DNA from: Saprospirales bacterium
Lineage (GTDB): Bacteria > Bacteroidota > Bacteroidia > Chitinophagales > JADIYW01
Reading direction: 5' to 3'
Assembly (NCBI GenBank): GCA_016711605.1
Contig: JADJSS010000007.1
Span: forward strand, 62,001 to 126,000
Length of the DNA: 64,000 bases
Both the position numbers and the translations under genes were made by a program. The stretch's first letter is position 1. The number at the start of each line of letters is the position of its first letter. Positions 14,717-24,969 of the stretch are shown piece after piece. The notes below the pieces were generated by a model. That model made no database searches and was not told where the DNA came from. It was given only the letters and a program-made list of their open reading frames with translations.

Positions 14717-16513
14717 CTATTTTCCTTTACGTTTACGTTCGTTTTCATCTAAGTAAATTTTACGAATACGAATTGATTTTGGTGTTAATTCAACATATTC
14801 ATCACCTTGAATGTATTCCAATGCTTCTTCCAAAGAGAATTTTGTTACAGGAATTAATTTTGCTTTGTCATCTGTACCAGACGCACGAACGTTCGTCAAT
14901 TGTTTTTTGATGGTAACGTTTACTACTAAATCATCTTGACGTGTGTTTTCGCCAATAACCATTCCAGCATAAATTTCATCACCAGATTCTACGAAGAAAC
15001 GACCTCTGTCTTGTAATTTATCCAATGAATAAGCAATCGCTTCGCCTGTTTCTTTTGAAATCATTGAACCATTGATACGTCCTGGAATTTCACCTTTGTA
15101 TCTATCATATTTTATAAAACGGTGAGCCATTACTGCTTGTCCAGATGTTGCTGTAATCATTTCCGTTCTTAAACCAATTAAACCACGAGAAGGAATTTCA
15201 AAATCCATAATGGTTCTGTTTCCTTTTAAGATCATATTCTTCATATCACCTTTACGTTTGGTGATCATTTCAATAGCAGTACCAGCTTTTTCTTCAGGTA
15301 AGTCGATGGTTAGTTCTTCTATCGGCTCACATTTGTGTCCGTCAATTTCTTTAAAAATTACTTGTGGTTGTCCAACTTGTAATTCGTAACCTTCGCGACG
15401 CATTGTTTCAATTAATACTGACAAATGCAATACACCACGTCCAAATACTAAAAATGAATCAGCCGTATCGCCTTGCTCAACACGCAATGCTAAGTTTTTT
15501 TCCAATTCTTTGTATAAACGATCTTTCAAATGGCGTGATGTTACCAATTTTCCTTCTTTTCCAAAAAATGGTGAATCATTAATGGTAAAAAACATGCTCA
15601 TCGTTGGCTCATCAATAGAAATAGCAGCCATTGCTTCTGGATTATCGATATCTGAAATAGTGTCGCCAATTTCAAAGCCTTCAATACCAACAATAGCACA
15701 AATTTCACCAGCTGGCACTTCTTCAACTTTTATTTTTGCCATACCTTCAAACAACATCAAATCTTTGATACGAGATTTCACAATTTTTCCATCACGTTTG
15801 ATCAAGGCTACTGGCATATTTGTTTTTAATGAACCACGGAACACACGACCAACTGCAATACGACCAACAAATGAAGAATAATCTAACGATGTGATTTGCA
15901 TTTGCGCTGGACCTTCAGCTGTTTTAGGTGCTGGAATATGTTCGATAATGCAATCTAATAAATCAACCACATCTGTCTTTGGTTGTTTATAATCTGTGCT
16001 CATCCAGCCATTTTTTGCCGAACCGTATATTGTTGGGAAATCTAATTGCTCTTCTGTAGCATCTAATTGAAACATCAAATCAAATACTTTTTCGTGTACT
16101 TCGTCTGGTGTGCAGTTTTCTTTATCTACTTTATTGATAACAACAATTGGTTTCAACCCTAATTGTAATGCTTTTTGCAATACGAAACGCGTTTGAGGCA
16201 TTGGACCTTCAAATGCATCTACTAATAATAAAACACCGTCAGACATTTTCAAAACGCGCTCTACTTCGCCACCGAAATCCGCGTGACCAGGTGTGTCTAT
16301 GATGTTGATTTTGTAGTCTTTATATTTAACAGCAGCATTTTTTGCGGTAATCGTGATACCACGTTCACGCTCTAATTCGTTGTTATCTAAAATTAAAACG
16401 CCTGTATTTTCGTGCTCTGAGAACGTTTTACATTCCCAAAGTATTTTATCTACTAAAGTTGTTTTTCCGTGATCGACATGCGCAATAATTGCGATATTTC
16501 TGATTTTTTGCAT
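14717..16513 (-). CDS. typA: Ribosome-associated GTPase BipA/TypA
   Basis: A 598-residue translational GTPase of the EF-G-like superfamily that binds the ribosome and helps 50S assembly and stress adaptation. The G domain shows AHVDHGKTTLVDKIL (G1), RERGITITAKN (G2), DTPGHADFGGEVERVL (G3) and NKVDKENC (G4). Domains II, III and V follow, and the TypA-specific C-terminal domain ends in a basic NERKRKGK tail. The length is exactly typical. A TACCTTTG promoter box lies about 40 nt upstream, and a terminator at 14640 ends the transcript. Confidence 0.97.
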   Translation of the reverse strand: MQKIRNIAIIAHVDHGKTTLVDKILWECKTFSEHENTGVLILDNNELERERGITITAKNAAVKYKDYKINIIDTPGHADFGGEVERVLKMSDGVLLLVDAFEGPMPQTRFVLQKALQLGLKPIVVINKVDKENCTPDEVHEKVFDLMFQLDATEEQLDFPTIYGSAKNGWMSTDYKQPKTDVVDLLDCIIEHIPAPKTAEGPAQMQITSLDYSSFVGRIAVGRVFRGSLKTNMPVALIKRDGKIVKSRIKDLMLFEGMAKIKVEEVPAGEICAIVGIEGFEIGDTISDIDNPEAMAAISIDEPTMSMFFTINDSPFFGKEGKLVTSRHLKDRLYKELEKNLALRVEQGDTADSFLVFGRGVLHLSVLIETMRREGYELQVGQPQVIFKEIDGHKCEPIEELTIDLPEEKAGTAIEMITKRKGDMKNMILKGNRTIMDFEIPSRGLIGLRTEMITATSGQAVMAHRFIKYDRYKGEIPGRINGSMISKETGEAIAYSLDKLQDRGRFFVESGDEIYAGMVIGENTRQDDLVVNVTIKKQLTNVRASGTDDKAKLIPVTKFSLEEALEYIQGDEYVELTPKSIRIRKIYLDENERKRKGK

Positions 16514-16553
16514 AAAATGTTGTTTTATTGGAATTTATATCCAAATTTGGGTG

Positions 16554-16561
16554 CAAAGGTA
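16554..16561 (-). promoter_or_regulatory. Promoter -7 box (TACCTTTG) of typA
   Basis: On the minus strand TACCTTTGCACCC lies about 40 nt before the typA start, a full match to TAnnTTTG. No clear TTG -33 element was found at the ideal distance. Confidence 0.6.
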
Positions 16562-16657
16562 CGAAGATAGTACTACATAAAAATCTGCTTGAGAATAAGA
16601 AAAGATTAAAAGAAGTGTTTATTTAATCTTATTTTGGTGTGGTTAAATGAATTTTGA

Positions 16658-16990
16658 ATGAAATTTTTGATTTGGTTGAGAAATGTAACCACAGCACGTC
16701 ACTTTTTTATTTTAGTTACGTTTGCCATCGGTTTACTCTGTTTATACATCTACACGTTTGTATTTGGTCCAAAAAAATTAGATTTAAGTCAAATTGGCTT
16801 CTTTTCAATAGTTATAGTTTTTGTTGTTCATTTAATTTGGATATTGATAAGCGCAATTCTACATTTTTTAAAGAAAGAATGGAAACCTGCAGTTGCGAAA
16901 AGTATTTTCATAATTGCTTATTGCTTTTTAATTTACTTTATTTATGTATTTAGTAACATAGTTTTTTATGGAACTGCTCCAATAAAATGA
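16658..16990 (+). CDS. Hypothetical small membrane protein
   Basis: Not recognised. The 110-residue protein has three predicted membrane segments (about residues 16-36, 47-70 and 82-104) with a short basic N-terminus (MKFLIWLRNVTTARHF). The gene precedes the C69-like peptidase gene by 24 nt on the same strand and may be co-transcribed. Codon use resembles its neighbours. Confidence 0.6.
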   Translation: MKFLIWLRNVTTARHFFILVTFAIGLLCLYIYTFVFGPKKLDLSQIGFFSIVIVFVVHLIWILISAILHFLKKEWKPAVAKSIFIIAYCFLIYFIYVFSNIVFYGTAPIK

Positions 16991-17014
16991 TTCAAAATAA
17001 TTAATAATTTATAC

Positions 17015-18331
17015 ATGTGTGACACATTTGTACATATTCCTTCTCAAAAAGATGCGACCATTATTTTTGGAAAGAATAGTGATAGAGAACCCAACGAAGC
17101 ACAACAAATTGTTCGTTATCCAAGAACTATAAGAACACAAAAAACCTTAAAAGCAACCTTTATTGATATTGAACATCCAATTGAAACCTATGAAGTAATT
17201 TTAAGTAAACCTTTCCAAATGTTTGGCGCTGAAATAGGTTGTAATGAATTTGGCGTAGCTATTGGCAATGAAGCTGTGTTTACAAAAATTCCATTTGACA
17301 AAAAAAATCCAGGTTTAACAGGAATGGATTTATTGCGATTAAGTTTAGAAATTTCTAAAACAGCTAGCGAAGCATTGCATCATATCATTTATTATTTAGA
17401 AAAATATGGACAAGACGCTTGCGGTGTTTACGCAGACAAAAATTTTTATTATCACAACAGTTTTATCGTTGCAGATAAAAGCGAAGCTTATGTACTAGAA
17501 ACTGCTGGCAAACATTGGGTATTTGAAAAAGTAAATGGTTATCGTGCCATTTCAAATGGATTGAGTATCGAAGAAAAATATGATGGTATCAGCAAAAACG
17601 CAATTGAGTTTGCACAAAAAAAATCATGGATAAAAAAAAACGAAACGTTTAATTTTAAAAAAGCATACAGTCAATGGTTGATGCCAAAACTTGCAGCTTG
17701 TGAATTCAGAAGAAACAACAGCGAACAACAAGGAAAAAATTATGCAGACTTTACCATTGAAAATGCCTTTCAGATTTTGCGTTCACATGGAGAACATAAC
17801 CAACACTTTTTACCTCAAAACAGCAACACAAAATCTATTTGCATGCATGCTGCTGGTTTATTAACACCATCGCAAACCACAGGTTCAATGGTGGTTGAAT
17901 TGCGCAAAGAAAAACCAGCTTCTGTTTGGTTAACAGGAACATCAGCACCATGTATTAGTTTCTTTAAACCATTTTATTTTGGAAATGACATTTTAGAAGA
18001 AACTAATTTTCTAAAACCAACCGCTTTTGCAGATGAATCATATTGGTGGAAATGGGAAAAACTACATCGTTCTGTTTTAAAAAATTATACAGAAAACACC
18101 GCATTCATTAAACTCAAGCAACATGAACTTGAAAAATTCTGGATAAAACAAGACAAGATTTTAATAGATGATAATTGGAATGTAATCAATGCAAAACATG
18201 TTTCGTTAAAAGCTTTGAAAGAAAGTATAGAAGTTAGAGATTATGTTTTATCAAAATCTTTTAAGAAATCTACAACAGGTTTTTTTTATGACAGATATTG
18301 GTCTAAACAAAATAAAAAAGTAAACTTATAA
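17015..18331 (+). CDS. C69/secernin-like peptidase (Ntn-hydrolase)
   Basis: A 438-residue protein starting Met-Cys-Asp-Thr-Phe. The Cys at position 2 is the expected N-terminal nucleophile of the peptidase C69/secernin branch of Ntn hydrolases after Met removal. FGKNSDREPNEAQ near residue 20 is the family signature, and SNGLSI and later SLEISK-type segments fit. Members are dipeptidases or amidohydrolases, usually cytoplasmic; no signal peptide is present. One base separates it from the amine oxidase gene, so the two form an operon, perhaps for handling peptides and the amines or amino acids released from them (inference). Confidence 0.8.
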   Translation: MCDTFVHIPSQKDATIIFGKNSDREPNEAQQIVRYPRTIRTQKTLKATFIDIEHPIETYEVILSKPFQMFGAEIGCNEFGVAIGNEAVFTKIPFDKKNPGLTGMDLLRLSLEISKTASEALHHIIYYLEKYGQDACGVYADKNFYYHNSFIVADKSEAYVLETAGKHWVFEKVNGYRAISNGLSIEEKYDGISKNAIEFAQKKSWIKKNETFNFKKAYSQWLMPKLAACEFRRNNSEQQGKNYADFTIENAFQILRSHGEHNQHFLPQNSNTKSICMHAAGLLTPSQTTGSMVVELRKEKPASVWLTGTSAPCISFFKPFYFGNDILEETNFLKPTAFADESYWWKWEKLHRSVLKNYTENTAFIKLKQHELEKFWIKQDKILIDDNWNVINAKHVSLKALKESIEVRDYVLSKSFKKSTTGFFYDRYWSKQNKKVNL

Positions 18332-18332
18332 T

Positions 18333-19688
18333 ATGGAAACCATACAAACAGATATTGTTATTATTGGTGCAGGTTACGCTGGTATTGCAGCGGCAAAAAA
18401 ATTACTCGAAAAAGGGAAAGATTTTGTAGTAGTAGAAGCACGCGATAGGATTGGTGGTCGCACGCATACACAAACGCTAGACTGTGGCGCGACTATTGAT
18501 GTTGGTGCGCAATGGATTGGGCCAACACAACATCATATTTGGAAATGGGTAAAAGAAACTAATACAGAAACTTATGACACCTATGATTCAGGCAAAAACA
18601 TCTTATCATGGAAAAATAAAATTTCTACCTACAAAGGCACTATTCCAAAGATTGACCCAATTTCTTTAATTGATTTAGGTTTAGCGATTGATAAAATAAA
18701 TAAACTCTGTAAACAAATTCCTTTAGAAGCACCATGGTCGCATCCAAAAGCAAAAGAATTCGATTCTATTACCTTGCATTCTTGGATAGAAAAAAATATG
18801 TTTACTAAAAAAGCAAAGCATCTTTTTAATATTGGTGTAGAAACTGTTTTTGCTGCTGAATCACATGAAATATCATTGTTACATGCCTTGTTTTATTGCC
18901 ATTCTGGTGATAATATGGAAGCTTTAATTTCTATTGCCAACGGTGCGCAACAAACATTGCTAAAAGGTGGAACACATGGTATGTTGCAAAAAGTGGCGCT
19001 TCCTTTTCAGGATAAAATTTATTTAAACAATCCTGTTTTAAAAATTACACAAGATGAAAATATCGTTGTTGTTGAAACGGAAAATGTAATAGTTAAAGCA
19101 AAAAAATGTATTGCAACTTTACCACCAACTTTATTAAGTACTATCAAATTTCATCCAATATTACCACAGCGAAAAGCTCAGTTAATACAGCGTGTTCCAA
19201 TGGGTGCTGCTATGAAATGTTTTTGTATTTATGATACACCATTCTGGCGAAAACTTGGTTTCTCAGGACAAATTGTGAGCGACACATCACCAGTAAAAGT
19301 AACATTTGATTGCACCGATGCAGTAACAGATAAAGGCGTGTTATTGGTTTTTGTAGAAGGCAATAATGCCAGAAATTTTATTGAATTACCAGAAGCAGTA
19401 CGCAAGGAAAAAGTATTATCTGAATTGGTAAAATATTTTGGAAACGAAGCCAAAAATATCATCGAATACAAAGATAAATGCTGGACAGAAGAAGAATTTA
19501 GTCGAGGTTGCTATGCAGGAAATATGCCAACTGGTGTGCTCACTCAATTTGGGAAATCACTTCGAGAACCATTTATGCATGTTCATTTCGCAGGCACCGA
19601 AACAGCCATGCGTTGGAATGGCTACATGGATGGCGCCATAGAAAGTGGTTTCAGAGCGGTGGATGAAGTGTTAAAAACTTTATCTTAA
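18333..19688 (+). CDS. Flavin monoamine oxidase family protein
   Basis: A 451-residue FAD-dependent amine oxidase. The N-terminal dinucleotide fold reads VIIGAGYAGIAAAKKLLEKG and is followed by VVEARDRIGGRTHTQ, the family's GG motif. DVGAQWIGPTQ lies near residue 60, and the C-terminal FAD-binding segment is HFAGTETAMRWNGYMDGA. It oxidises a primary or secondary amine or an amino acid to the imine, giving H2O2; the substrate is unknown. It follows the C69-like peptidase gene by one base. Confidence 0.9.
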   Translation: METIQTDIVIIGAGYAGIAAAKKLLEKGKDFVVVEARDRIGGRTHTQTLDCGATIDVGAQWIGPTQHHIWKWVKETNTETYDTYDSGKNILSWKNKISTYKGTIPKIDPISLIDLGLAIDKINKLCKQIPLEAPWSHPKAKEFDSITLHSWIEKNMFTKKAKHLFNIGVETVFAAESHEISLLHALFYCHSGDNMEALISIANGAQQTLLKGGTHGMLQKVALPFQDKIYLNNPVLKITQDENIVVVETENVIVKAKKCIATLPPTLLSTIKFHPILPQRKAQLIQRVPMGAAMKCFCIYDTPFWRKLGFSGQIVSDTSPVKVTFDCTDAVTDKGVLLVFVEGNNARNFIELPEAVRKEKVLSELVKYFGNEAKNIIEYKDKCWTEEEFSRGCYAGNMPTGVLTQFGKSLREPFMHVHFAGTETAMRWNGYMDGAIESGFRAVDEVLKTLS

Positions 19689-19742
19689 AATTCATTTCTT
19701 TTTCCATCTAAACTTCTCTAAGTTTATACTGTTATTCAAACT

Positions 19743-22608
19743 ATGTCAGTCAAATCATTACCACCTATTTCGCAAGAAGAAATCACACACATCAACGTAT
19801 ATGGTGCGAAAGAACACAACTTAAAAAACATTGATCTTCATATTCCACGCAATCAGTTTGTCGTTATTACTGGTTTAAGTGGTAGCGGAAAATCTTCTTT
19901 AGCTTTTGATACCATTTATGCGGAAGGACAACGCAGATATATGGAAAGTTTTGGTTCGTATGCGCGTCAATTTCTCGGTAGCATGGAACGACCTGACGTA
20001 GAAAAAATCACAGGACTTTCACCAGTAATTTCTATTGAGCAAAAAACCACGAACCGAAATCCAAGAAGTACGGTTGGAACAACTACAGAAATTTATGATT
20101 TTTTGCGATTATTGTATGCGCGCATCGGTGAAGCGTATTCATACAATACTGGCGAAAAAATGGTTCGTTTTTCTGAAGAACAAATCATTGATGATATTCT
20201 TAAAAAATTTCAAGATAAAAAGATTTCCATTTTAGCACCTTTGGTTCGTGGTCGAAAAGGTCATTATCGCGAATTGTTTGAAGATGTAAGAAAACAAGGT
20301 TATTTGCGTGTGCGTGTAGATGGAGACACGATGGAAATTCAACCAAAAATGCAAGTCGATCGCTACAAAATTCATGATATCGAAGTAGTCATCGACAGAA
20401 TTAAAGTTGATAAAAAAGAAGTGCAGCGTTTGCGCGAATCTATTGCAAAAGCACTGAAAGAAGGAAAAGGTTTATTGTTTATTGAAAATTTAGAAAATGG
20501 AAAAGTTGCTACGTATAGCAAAACCTTAATGTGCACAAAAACTGGTATTTCTTACGAAGAACCATCACCAAATACTTTTTCGTTTAATTCACCGTATGGT
20601 GCTTGTCCGCATTGCAAAGGTCTTGGCGTTATTAAAACTGCAGACTATGAAAAAGTAATTCCAGACGATAGTAAATCCATCATAGAGCAAGGCATCGCGC
20701 CGCTTGGCGAATATCGCGAAACCTATACGTACAAAATGGTGGAACAAATTGTAAAACAATTTAAGTACACGTTGAAAACACCAATCAGTCAATTATCTAA
20801 AGAATGTTTAGATACGTTATTATATGGCACGATTGAAAAAATGAAGGTTGAAGCCAAAGGAAAATAAAGATAGAAAATCAACCAACACGCATTGGAGTTT
20901 AACGTTTGACGGCGTGATGAATCAAATTAACAAATCATTTACAGAAGAAAGTAGCGACGCCATTCGAAATTGGGCACAAAATTATATCAGCGAAATTGAT
21001 TGCAACGAATGTGGCGGCACACGATTGAAAAAAGATTCTTTGTGGTTTAAATTAGATAATAAAAACATTGCAGAAATTGCACATTTAGATTTGAATGAAT
21101 TGCAAGATTGGATAAATCAACTCGATAAAAAATTAACGAAAAACCAGAACATAATTGCCAAAGATATTTTGAAAGAATTGCAAGACAGAATTGGTTTTTT
21201 ATTGAATGTTGGATTGAATTATTTAAACATCAATCGACCAACAGGTTCGCTGTCTGGTGGCGAATCACAGCGCATTCGTTTGGCTACACAAATTGGTTCG
21301 CAACTACAAGGCATCACTTATATTTTAGATGAACCAAGCATCGGTTTGCATCAGCGTGACAACCATCGTTTAATTACTGCGTTACGAAACTTAGCAGAAA
21401 TTGGCAACACCGTAATTGTGGTGGAACACGACAAAGACATCATGTTGGCTTCTGATTATATTTTAGATTTTGGACCACGCGCTGGCTTGCATGGTGGTGA
21501 AGTAATTGCGCAAGGTGAACCTAAAAACTTCATCAAACAAAATACTACAACGGCTAAATATTTGTGCAATAAACTATCGATTGAAATTCCTAAAATAAGA
21601 AGAAAAGGAAATGGCAATTTTATAAAATTAAAAGGTGCTTCTGGTCACAATTTACAACAAGTAAATTTAGAAATTCCTTTAGGTACTTTCACTTGTATTT
21701 CTGGTGTTTCTGGTAGCGGAAAATCAACATTGATTAACGATACATTATATCCAATTTTAAATCAACATTTGTATCGTTCGCCATTCAATCCAATGCCGTA
21801 CAAATCTGTGGAAGGACTCGATTTTATTGATAAAGTCATTGAGATTGATCAGTCGCCAATTGGAAGAACACCACGCAGTAATCCAGCAACCTACATTGGT
21901 GTATTTGATAAAATCAGAGATTTATATGCGAACATTCCTGAAGCAAAAATTCGCGGTTATAAAGTAGGTCGTTTTTCATTTAATGTAATTGGTGGAAGAT
22001 GCGAAGAATGTCAAGGTGGTGGAATGAAATTAATTGAAATGAATTTCTTGCCAGACGTATATGTAGAATGCACAAAATGTTTAGGAAAAAGATACAACCG
22101 CGAAACACTCGAAATAAAATACAAAGGAAAAAGTATTTATGATGTATTGGAAATGTCGGTAGAAGATGCCGTACATTTTTTTGAACATATTCCAACTGTT
22201 TACAACAAAATAAAAATGATGTACGATGTTGGATTAGGTTATATAAAACTCGGACAAGCAGCTACAACGCTTAGTGGTGGCGAAGCACAACGCGTAAAAT
22301 TATCAGAAGAATTAGGTAAGCGCGATACCGGAAAAACGATTTATATTTTAGATGAACCAACAACAGGTTTGCATTTTGAAGACATCAGAGTGTTGTTAGA
22401 TGTGCTGCAAAAACTGGTGGACAAAGGCAACACCATTGTGGTGATTGAACACAATTTAGATGTAATAAAAGTAGCAGACTATGTGGTTGATTTAGGACCA
22501 GAAGGTGGTCGTGGTGGTGGACAAATTGTTGCCACTGGAACACCAGAAGAAGTAGCCAAAAACAAAAAAAGTATAACTGGTGAGTTTCTGAAATTGGAGT
22601 TGAAGTAA
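19743..22608 (+). pseudogene. uvrA: Excinuclease ABC subunit A, frameshifted
   Basis: The damage-recognition ATPase of nucleotide excision repair, split by one frameshift near 20860. The first part (374 residues) has Walker A GLSGSGKSSLAFDT, signature region YMESFGSYARQFLG and the start of a zinc module (CPHCKGLG). The second part has CNECGGTR, LSGGESQRIRLATQIG, DEPSIGLHQRD, the second Walker A SGVSGSGKSTL, a CEECQGGG/CTKCLGKR zinc module and a second LSGGEAQRVKL. Joined length is about 955, normal for UvrA. The break lies at an A-rich stretch (AAAGGAAAATAAAG); a sequencing indel is the simplest explanation because both halves are fully conserved. Confidence 0.9.
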
Positions 22609-22633
22609 ACATAGATTTACAAAATTTTTGAGA

Positions 22634-22664
22634 TTGATTACTTTAATTTAGTTTATTATCTTTA
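22634..22664 (+). promoter_or_regulatory. Promoter of the DUF2147 gene
   Basis: TTG at 22634-22636, 20 bases, then TATCTTTA at 22657-22664, seven bases before the ATG at 22672. It is close to the Bacteroidota consensus. Confidence 0.5.
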
Positions 22665-22671
22665 ATTACAC

Positions 22672-23103
22672 ATGAAACTACTTTTCTCATATGCATTACT
22701 TTTTAGTTTTCAATTGTTGATGGCAAACGAACCACCAAAAGTTGAAGGCATTTGGACTTGCAGTAAAAAAGATTGTAAAGTAGAAATTTATAAAACTGGA
22801 AACACCTACGAAGCTAAATTGCTTTGGGCTCGAAAAGAATTAGACGAAAATGGGAAACCTAAATTAGATGTAAAAAACCCAGACAAATCGAAAAGAAATT
22901 TGCCAATTATTGGAAATAAAACTTTATGGAATGCGAAGTATAATTCAGCAACACATTATTTTGAAAATGCTACTGCTTACAGAAATGGAAAATACTTTTG
23001 TGGAAAGTTTAAATTAAATACAGATGGAACATTAACTATCATTGGTTACAATTGTTCCTTTAAATTTATTCAATTTTCAGAAACATGGTCTCGAATAAAA
23101 TGA
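22672..23103 (+). CDS. DUF2147 family exported protein
   Basis: A 143-residue protein with a short signal peptide (LLFSYALLFSFQLLMA) and a DUF2147-type beta-rich domain: VEGIWTCSKKDCKVEIYK, then a Lys/Asp-rich segment with DVKNPDKSKRNLPIIGNKTL, then YRNGKYFCGKF and TLTIIGYNCSF. Such proteins are exported and small; the function is unknown, though some are near lipid or stress genes. It has its own promoter and ends 10 bp before the convergent phosphatase gene. Confidence 0.75.
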   Translation: MKLLFSYALLFSFQLLMANEPPKVEGIWTCSKKDCKVEIYKTGNTYEAKLLWARKELDENGKPKLDVKNPDKSKRNLPIIGNKTLWNAKYNSATHYFENATAYRNGKYFCGKFKLNTDGTLTIIGYNCSFKFIQFSETWSRIK

Positions 23104-23113
23104 TTGCTTAATT

Positions 23114-24910
23114 CTATTGCTTCACAAATTTCTGCACAGCAAATGATTTATCAGTTTCAATCGAAATTAAATAAGTTGCATTGCTGAATTGCTGAATTGG
23201 AATTTCTATTAAATCGTTTAGTTGCGTTGCAATATCAGAACGGAAAACTTCTTTTCCATTTAAATCAAATATTTTTATGTTCTGAATTTTTTCACCAGTA
23301 TATTTTGTGTTCAATTGTATCTGTATATAATCGCTAGCTGGATTTGGAAAAATACTCACTAAATCAGTCATCACTTTTAAATCATTCACACCAGAAATAA
23401 TATTGTTGTTCTTAATAGTATGTCGTGCAACAATAAAATTATCTTCATCTACAATTTGTAACTGTACTGAATCATTGCCAAAAACTTCCATTTTGCCAAA
23501 CGCATTTTTGATATTATTGTTTCCAATTCCTAAACCACCTTTGTTCCACAACCATTTATTCAAATCCAATCCAATAATTTTAAAAACGTTATTAAACTGA
23601 TAGTACAATTCTGTAGAACTTACACTTAAACCACTTGCATTCATTTCTGGTAAACCAGCATTTGTGCCATCATCAATAGCACAGCCATGCGTGTCGCCAC
23701 TAATCACAATTACATTTTTTATTGCATTGTTTTTGATATAATTCAAGATTTTGGTTCGTTCATATGCATAAGCACCAAAATAGTCAGAAAAGCTATACGA
23801 CAAACGAAAACCCGTTCCTGGATAACCGGCAATAGTAAATTGAGTACCTTGTAAGAGCAAAGGCAATTCTACTAATGGTTGAATATTTTTATTAAAAGGT
23901 ACACCTGAAATAATAAATTTCCAGGTTGCTGTTGAGTTTTTAAGTGCATTCAAAAACCAATCTAATTGCGGTTGATTTAACATCGTTTGAGAAGGACTGT
24001 TTCCATTAAACGTCCATAAATTTATAGCTGCATTGTATTTTAAATTATTCCAGCCACCTGTATTGCAACTGCGTACATCTATCATAAAAAATTCGCAATT
24101 ACCAACTTTAAAAGAATGATAATAACCATCGGTATCATTTTTCATCGGATAACCAGGAAAGAAATTTTTATATGCAGTTAAGCAATTGGTGCGCATTTGC
24201 TGCGAACGTGGATATAAATCAAAATAGTTTATCAGTTTTCCATTCTCATATCTTACTTGCAACGCACCACCTTTAAAATATTTAGAGTTGCCCCAAGTAT
24301 CATCATCGTCAGGCATGTAGGCAATTGGCATTTTCTTCAACATATCTTTGCAAATAGGTTCTTCATTTCTGCGTCGCCAACCAAGTTTTACCGCGTTCCA
24401 ATCTTCTGGATAATCCATGCCAACATAGCGTGGAATTTGATACGATGGATAAGTGAAATCACCAGTATGAATAAATAAAATTGGCTTGTACAACGGCATT
24501 ACGTCAAACACTTTCATGTTTGGTGTTTCCTGGCAAGAACCAGTTACAAATGTCAAATGTTCTGTAGCGCCAACAACAGGAAACGTTTTGAAATGACCCG
24601 TTGTATTTTCTATATTTCCATTAATGCGATAACGAAAATAGTAATCGGTAAAAATTGCTAAGTTTTCTAGTGTAACAATTTTTGATGTATCTAAATTAGC
24701 ATCGGTAGCTGAATTTATTTGTAGAAAAGAAGCAAATGTTGAATCTGTAGAATATTCTAAACTAAAATTAACGGCTGATGATGTGCGAATATAAATTCGC
24801 GCACTATTTTCAGTAACACCACCAATCATGGGTCCGTGCGTGATATTTTGAGCAAAGATATTTTGTGTCAATAACAGCAAAAAAATCCATTTCCATTTTG
24901 ATATTAGCAT
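23114..24910 (-). CDS. PhoD-like metallophosphoesterase with T9SS sorting domain
   Basis: A secreted 598-residue phosphatase. After a signal peptide (WIFLLLLTQNIFA) comes an N-terminal Fn3-like domain (PMIGGVTENSARIYIRT), then a PhoD-like metal-binding phosphoesterase core: VTGSCQETPN, FIHTGDFTYPSY, YMPDDDDTWGNS and VISGDTHGCAID. The last about 80 residues (FPNPASDYIQIQLN to QKFVKQ) form a type A T9SS sorting domain, so it is exported over the outer membrane and probably anchored or released. The role is likely phosphate release from phosphodiesters or monoesters. The family is usually metal-dependent (Fe/Ca). Confidence 0.9.
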   Translation of the reverse strand: MLISKWKWIFLLLLTQNIFAQNITHGPMIGGVTENSARIYIRTSSAVNFSLEYSTDSTFASFLQINSATDANLDTSKIVTLENLAIFTDYYFRYRINGNIENTTGHFKTFPVVGATEHLTFVTGSCQETPNMKVFDVMPLYKPILFIHTGDFTYPSYQIPRYVGMDYPEDWNAVKLGWRRRNEEPICKDMLKKMPIAYMPDDDDTWGNSKYFKGGALQVRYENGKLINYFDLYPRSQQMRTNCLTAYKNFFPGYPMKNDTDGYYHSFKVGNCEFFMIDVRSCNTGGWNNLKYNAAINLWTFNGNSPSQTMLNQPQLDWFLNALKNSTATWKFIISGVPFNKNIQPLVELPLLLQGTQFTIAGYPGTGFRLSYSFSDYFGAYAYERTKILNYIKNNAIKNVIVISGDTHGCAIDDGTNAGLPEMNASGLSVSSTELYYQFNNVFKIIGLDLNKWLWNKGGLGIGNNNIKNAFGKMEVFGNDSVQLQIVDEDNFIVARHTIKNNNIISGVNDLKVMTDLVSIFPNPASDYIQIQLNTKYTGEKIQNIKIFDLNGKEVFRSDIATQLNDLIEIPIQQFSNATYLISIETDKSFAVQKFVKQ

Positions 24911-24969
24911 ACGTTAATATACATAATCTTTTTAAAAACAGGAAAATAAGAATTTGTATTTTTAGTGAA